DNA of 9,400 bases from Synergistaceae bacterium UBA5560 (GTDB taxonomy: Bacteria; Synergistota; Synergistia; Synergistales; Aminiphilaceae): contig DIMS01000052.1 in the NCBI GenBank assembly GCA_002425685.1, positions 8,816-18,215 on the forward strand, given 5' to 3'. The translations under genes were made by a program, and so were the position numbers. Position 1 is the first letter of the stretch, and the number at the start of each line of letters is the position of its first letter. Below are positions 6,805 to 9,400 of this stretch, piece after piece. Below the pieces are notes generated by a model that was not told where the DNA came from, searched no databases, and saw only the letters and a list, made by a program, of their open reading frames with translations.

Positions 6805-7926
6805 CTAGCCCTCCGCTCCCGAGCCATCCCCGCGTCTGTCCCGGAGCGCCAGCGCGCCGGCGGGGCAGAAATCCCGGCAGAAACCGCAGCCGATGCAGGA
6901 TGCGGCATGGACGGCCGCCTTGCTTCCGTCGAAGTAAAGTGCTCCCGACACGCATCGGGAAAGGCAGGCCCGACAGGCCACGCAGCGCTCCCGGTCCACT
7001 GCCATGACCGGGACGCCCTCGATCCGGTTTCGCTCCTTCAGGCGACGCCCGTAGAGCCCTCGGATCTCCTCCACCGAGGCATACCCGTGTGCGTCGAGCC
7101 ACGTGTCGAGCTCCGCCGCGATTTTTCCGTACACGCCGTGCCCCTGCCGAATCGCCGCAGAACACACCTGCACCAGCGAGGCCCCGGCGAGGAGAAATTT
7201 CACCGCGTCCACGCCCCGTTCGATCCCCCCCACGCCGATGACGGGCTTGTCCTGCACGGTGGCGAGGCGATACACGAAATTCAGGGCGAGCGGAAGAATG
7301 GGCGGCCCCGACAGCCACCCCTGTCCGTAGGAGGAACCGAGGAGGGGCGAAACGCTCTCCACGTCCATGTCGAGGGCGGGGCCCAAGGAGTTGATCGCCA
7401 CGAAGGCGTCCACCACGGGAGAGGCCGCCTTAGCGAGGGCCTCCAGGTCCGGCACGGAGGGGGAAATCTTCATCCAGATGGGAACTTTCGTGTTCCGCCG
7501 AAGCGCTTTTGCCACGTCGAGCAGGGGATCAAGCTCCTTGCCCACATAGTGGATGGAGAACTCTACCGCGTCGGGGGCCACCTCCCGCTCCAGCAGCTCG
7601 CCGAGAAAAGCCACTTCCTCCGGGGAGTACCCCACGGAAGCGATGAGAGGAAGCCCCGCTTCCTTCGCCTTTTTCAACTCGGGAAGCATCTCCCGGGGAG
7701 ACACCTCCGCCCAGGTCTCACAGTTGAGCAGGCCGAGACCGGTTCGTCTGATGGAGGGACGCGGATCCGATGCGGCGCGCACCGAAACGGTCTTCGCCAC
7801 GATGCCCCCCGCACCTCCTTCCGCAGCGGCGAGCATCTGTTCCCCCGTGTGCACGTTGGGCCCCGCCGCGGGAAGCACGGGATTGCGGAAGTGGAGACCG
7901 TTTACGCACTGTGCCAGATTCGCCAT
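6805..7926 (-). CDS. Dihydroorotate/dihydropyrimidine dehydrogenase-like (PreA-like) protein with 2x[4Fe-4S] ferredoxin domain
   Basis: Predicted cytoplasmic flavo-iron-sulfur oxidoreductase of 373 residues. Residues 1-305 form an FMN-binding TIM barrel: FRNPVLPAAGPN (13-24), GIVAKTVS (41-48), LLNCE (66-70), WMKISP (151-156), AINS (178-181), WLSGPPILPLAL (204-215) and GVGGI (231-235, FMN phosphate site). The C-terminus has two CxxCxxCxxxC motifs, C315/C318/C321/C325 and C344/C347/C350/C354. This architecture matches PreA, the NAD-dependent dihydropyrimidine dehydrogenase subunit, and the C-terminal half of animal DPD. Oddly, the catalytic loop that reads N-x-S-C-P in the family reads S-I-H-Y-V here (124-128), so the active-site Cys appears replaced by Tyr127. 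The start at 7926 is chosen for AAGGAGG 7 bases upstream; an upstream in-frame ATG at 8025 would add a 33-residue non-family extension. No PreT-like NAD(P)H/FAD subunit is adjacent. Fold is firm; the reaction is uncertain. Confidence 0.87.
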   Translation of the reverse strand: MANLAQCVNGLHFRNPVLPAAGPNVHTGEQMLAAAEGGAGGIVAKTVSVRAASDPRPSIRRTGLGLLNCETWAEVSPREMLPELKKAKEAGLPLIASVGYSPEEVAFLGELLEREVAPDAVEFSIHYVGKELDPLLDVAKALRRNTKVPIWMKISPSVPDLEALAKAASPVVDAFVAINSLGPALDMDVESVSPLLGSSYGQGWLSGPPILPLALNFVYRLATVQDKPVIGVGGIERGVDAVKFLLAGASLVQVCSAAIRQGHGVYGKIAAELDTWLDAHGYASVEEIRGLYGRRLKERNRIEGVPVMAVDRERCVACRACLSRCVSGALYFDGSKAAVHAASCIGCGFCRDFCPAGALALRDRRGDGSGAEG

Positions 7927-7933
7927 GGGCGTT

Positions 7934-7940
7934 CCTCCTT
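7934..7940 (-). promoter_or_regulatory. Ribosome binding site of the DHOD-like gene, deciding the start
   Basis: AAGGAGG on the minus strand, 7 bases before the ATG at 7926-7924. It places the start exactly where family homology begins (MANLAQCVNGLHFRNPV) and argues against the longer reading from 8025. Confidence 0.85.
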
Positions 7941-8047
7941 CATCACGACAGCCTTGTCTCCAGGGGAATGACTCTTTTCCCGCACGTTCCTCATGTCGCG
8001 AATGCCGCACATCGGACGCATTCACCCGTCCGGAAAAATCCCCTGCC

Positions 8048-9391
8048 TCAGGCGCGACGGGAAAAACGTTCTCCCAACGCTCTTGAGGCGGCCATCGCCT
8101 CCGGAAGGAGCGCCTCTTCGTCCAGAAGCGTCACCCGTCCGTTTCGGAAGAGGATCCGTCCGTCCCCGACGGTGAGAAAGGCCCGTCCGTTTTTGGCTCC
8201 GTAGATGAGATGTCCCGGCAGATTCGCCGCCGTCACGGGCGTCAGAGGCAGGTACTCGAGCACCGTCAGATCCGCCCGCCTGCCCGGTTCCAGCCCCCCC
8301 ACATCGGGAAAGAAGCGCCGCAGCACGTCGCGGCTCTCTGTAAAGAAAATCCGTCCCAGCTCGCGGAAGTCCTCCCGGGAACCCTCTCCGAGAAGGCAGG
8401 CAGAACGCAGGGTCTGAACCATGTCGCAGCTCATGCCGTCCGTGCCGAGGACGCACCGGGAGAGTTTCTTGCGGTTGAGGCACCCCACTCCGTTGTTCGC
8501 GTTGGACTCGGGGTTCCAGATCGCCACGGAGCGGCTGCACTCCAGGTGGGCCAAATCCTCGTCGGAAACGTGCACCAGGTGGGCCAAAAGCGACCGCACG
8601 TCCAAAAGATCGAAGCGCCGGAGCCGGTCCACCGGACCGGCGTAGCCCAGGTCGCGGCAGAAGCGCAGGTCCGTCTCGTCCTCGCCGCAGTGGATGTGAA
8701 TGGGCATCTCCTCCGGCTTGACCTGCCGGACCCAGGCGAGGGTCTCCTCGCCGAGGGTGAAGTTGGCGTGCAGGCCGAAGGCGCCCCGGACCAGAGGGTC
8801 ATCCCGGTGCCGCCGCCAGAAGTCGAGGTTCTCCTCCGCGTGCCCCCGTACACCGTGCGCTCCGACGCCCTTTCCGTAGGGGCTCTTCGGGCCGTCCGCC
8901 CGGTCGGACATCTCGTAGCAGACGAGCCCCTTCATGCCCAGCGATCGGAATGCGTCGGCGAGAATGTCCAGGCTTCCCCGGACACAGCTCATGGAGGCGG
9001 AATGGTCGAAGACGGTGGTCACGCCGTGACGGAGGGCGTCGCACAACCCGAGCAGCGCCGACAGGCGGAGTGTCGGCACGTCGAGCACGTCGTCGAGGGG
9101 CCACCAGAGCCGCTCCAGGATGGCGGCAAAGTCCGGCGTGGCGCCGAGCGGCGCCAGCCCCACGGCGAAAAAGGAATAGAGGTGATGGTGAGGATTGAAG
9201 AATCCCGGCAGGACGAGCCGCCCTCCCACGTCGCAGAACTCCTCCCCCTCCCGGAGCCGGGAGCGGATGGAGGCGACATCCCCCACCTCGACGATCCTTC
9301 CGTTCCGGACGAGCACGGCCCCGCGGTCCAGAAAGAGACCGCACCCGTCGGCGACCACGCCGTTTCCGACGGCGAATCCCCGGGTGGACAC
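8048..9391 (-). CDS. ssnA: SsnA-type aminohydrolase (amidohydrolase superfamily)
   Basis: Metal-dependent hydrolase of the cytosine deaminase / chlorohydrolase branch, best matching the SsnA family. Length (447 residues) is normal for the family (about 440). The N-terminal small domain (GAVLVRNGRIVEVGD, 24-38) precedes the barrel. Metal and catalytic residues are all visible: H68/H70 in LPGFFNPHHHLYS, H208 in GLHANFTL, H234 and E237 in IHIHCGED, H271/H274 in AHLVHV, and D318 in LGTDGMSCDM. SsnA-like stretches include LWWPLDD (95-101), HGVTTVFDHSAS (122-133), CYEMSDR (158-164) and NPESNANNGVG (293-303). The start is GTG, with AGGA at 9397-9400 five bases upstream. In E. coli ssnA lies with ygfK and xdhD in a region tied to anaerobic purine/urate use; here it again accompanies a Mo hydroxylase. 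The gap to the next gene is 121 bases with no clear terminator. The exact substrate is not known from sequence. Confidence 0.88.
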   Translation of the reverse strand: MSTRGFAVGNGVVADGCGLFLDRGAVLVRNGRIVEVGDVASIRSRLREGEEFCDVGGRLVLPGFFNPHHHLYSFFAVGLAPLGATPDFAAILERLWWPLDDVLDVPTLRLSALLGLCDALRHGVTTVFDHSASMSCVRGSLDILADAFRSLGMKGLVCYEMSDRADGPKSPYGKGVGAHGVRGHAEENLDFWRRHRDDPLVRGAFGLHANFTLGEETLAWVRQVKPEEMPIHIHCGEDETDLRFCRDLGYAGPVDRLRRFDLLDVRSLLAHLVHVSDEDLAHLECSRSVAIWNPESNANNGVGCLNRKKLSRCVLGTDGMSCDMVQTLRSACLLGEGSREDFRELGRIFFTESRDVLRRFFPDVGGLEPGRRADLTVLEYLPLTPVTAANLPGHLIYGAKNGRAFLTVGDGRILFRNGRVTLLDEEALLPEAMAASRALGERFSRRA

Positions 9392-9400
9392 GTCTTTCCT

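Noticed and set aside
5078..6808. Long plus-strand frame (576 codons) opposite the large Mo subunit
   Set aside because: Antisense to a gene with complete family motifs; no family-like features of its own and no sensible start context.
5574..6908. Minus-strand frame (444 codons) out of phase with the large subunit
   Set aside because: It overlaps two well-supported genes and has Arg/Gly-rich shadow composition.
6613..7971. Plus-strand frame (452 codons) opposite the DHOD-like gene
   Set aside because: Shadow of a gene with clear FMN-barrel and 4Fe-4S motifs; composition is His/Arg/Gly-rich.
7927..8025. 33-residue N-terminal extension of the DHOD-like protein from an upstream ATG
   Set aside because: The ATG at 7926 has AAGGAGG at ideal spacing and starts exactly at family homology; the extension is charged and unlike the family.
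1..9400. CRISPR arrays, tRNA/rRNA genes, insertion sequences or long direct repeats
   Set aside because: Read for on both strands; nothing with regular repeats, tRNA-like folds, transposase motifs or terminal inverted repeats was seen.

Overview
The window is GC-rich, with strong G/C preference at third codon positions. It holds two converging gene blocks, and every gene looks like anaerobe-style metabolism: a TRAP-type organic-anion importer facing a molybdenum hydroxylase / SsnA / dihydropyrimidine-dehydrogenase-like set. This content, with Shine-Dalgarno sites close to AAGGAGG, would suit an amino-acid-fermenting anaerobe such as a Synergistota member, or a Desulfovibrio- or Clostridia-like anaerobe. 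No rRNA or other phylogenetic marker is present, so the assignment is a guess.

Plus strand, positions 1-2657: a complete-looking TRAP transporter operon in the order solute-binding protein (5' end cut off by the window), small membrane subunit DctQ and large membrane subunit DctM. A strong hairpin sits between the binding-protein gene and dctQ. dctQ and dctM are joined by a TGATG overlap. A symmetrical A-tract/stem/T-tract hairpin at about 2753-2787 lies between the two converging blocks and can terminate both.

Minus strand, read from 9391 down to 2832: ssnA-type aminohydrolase; an FMN/TIM-barrel protein of the dihydroorotate/dihydropyrimidine dehydrogenase family with a C-terminal 2x[4Fe-4S] ferredoxin domain; the molybdopterin-binding large subunit of a xanthine-dehydrogenase-family enzyme; and its partner subunit, a natural fusion of the [2Fe-2S] and FAD domains. 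The last two overlap by 4 bp (ATGA). Together they look like a degradation route for purines or related N-heterocycles: hydroxylation at the Mo site, reduction or oxidation of a ring by the DHOD/ferredoxin protein, and hydrolytic deamination or ring opening by SsnA. SsnA and xanthine-dehydrogenase-family enzymes also sit together in the E. coli ygfK-ssnA-xdhD region tied to anaerobic purine/urate use.

The most interesting details are: the DHOD-like protein lacks the catalytic Asn-x-Ser-Cys-Pro motif of its family (Ser-Ile-His-Tyr-Val instead); no separate PreT-like NAD(P)H/FAD partner for it is present in the window; a TRAP importer lies next to the catabolic genes; and a 212-bp spacer ahead of the large hydroxylase subunit has an uninterrupted frame following the upstream stop codon. 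No RNA genes, CRISPR arrays, insertion sequences or integration sites were seen.
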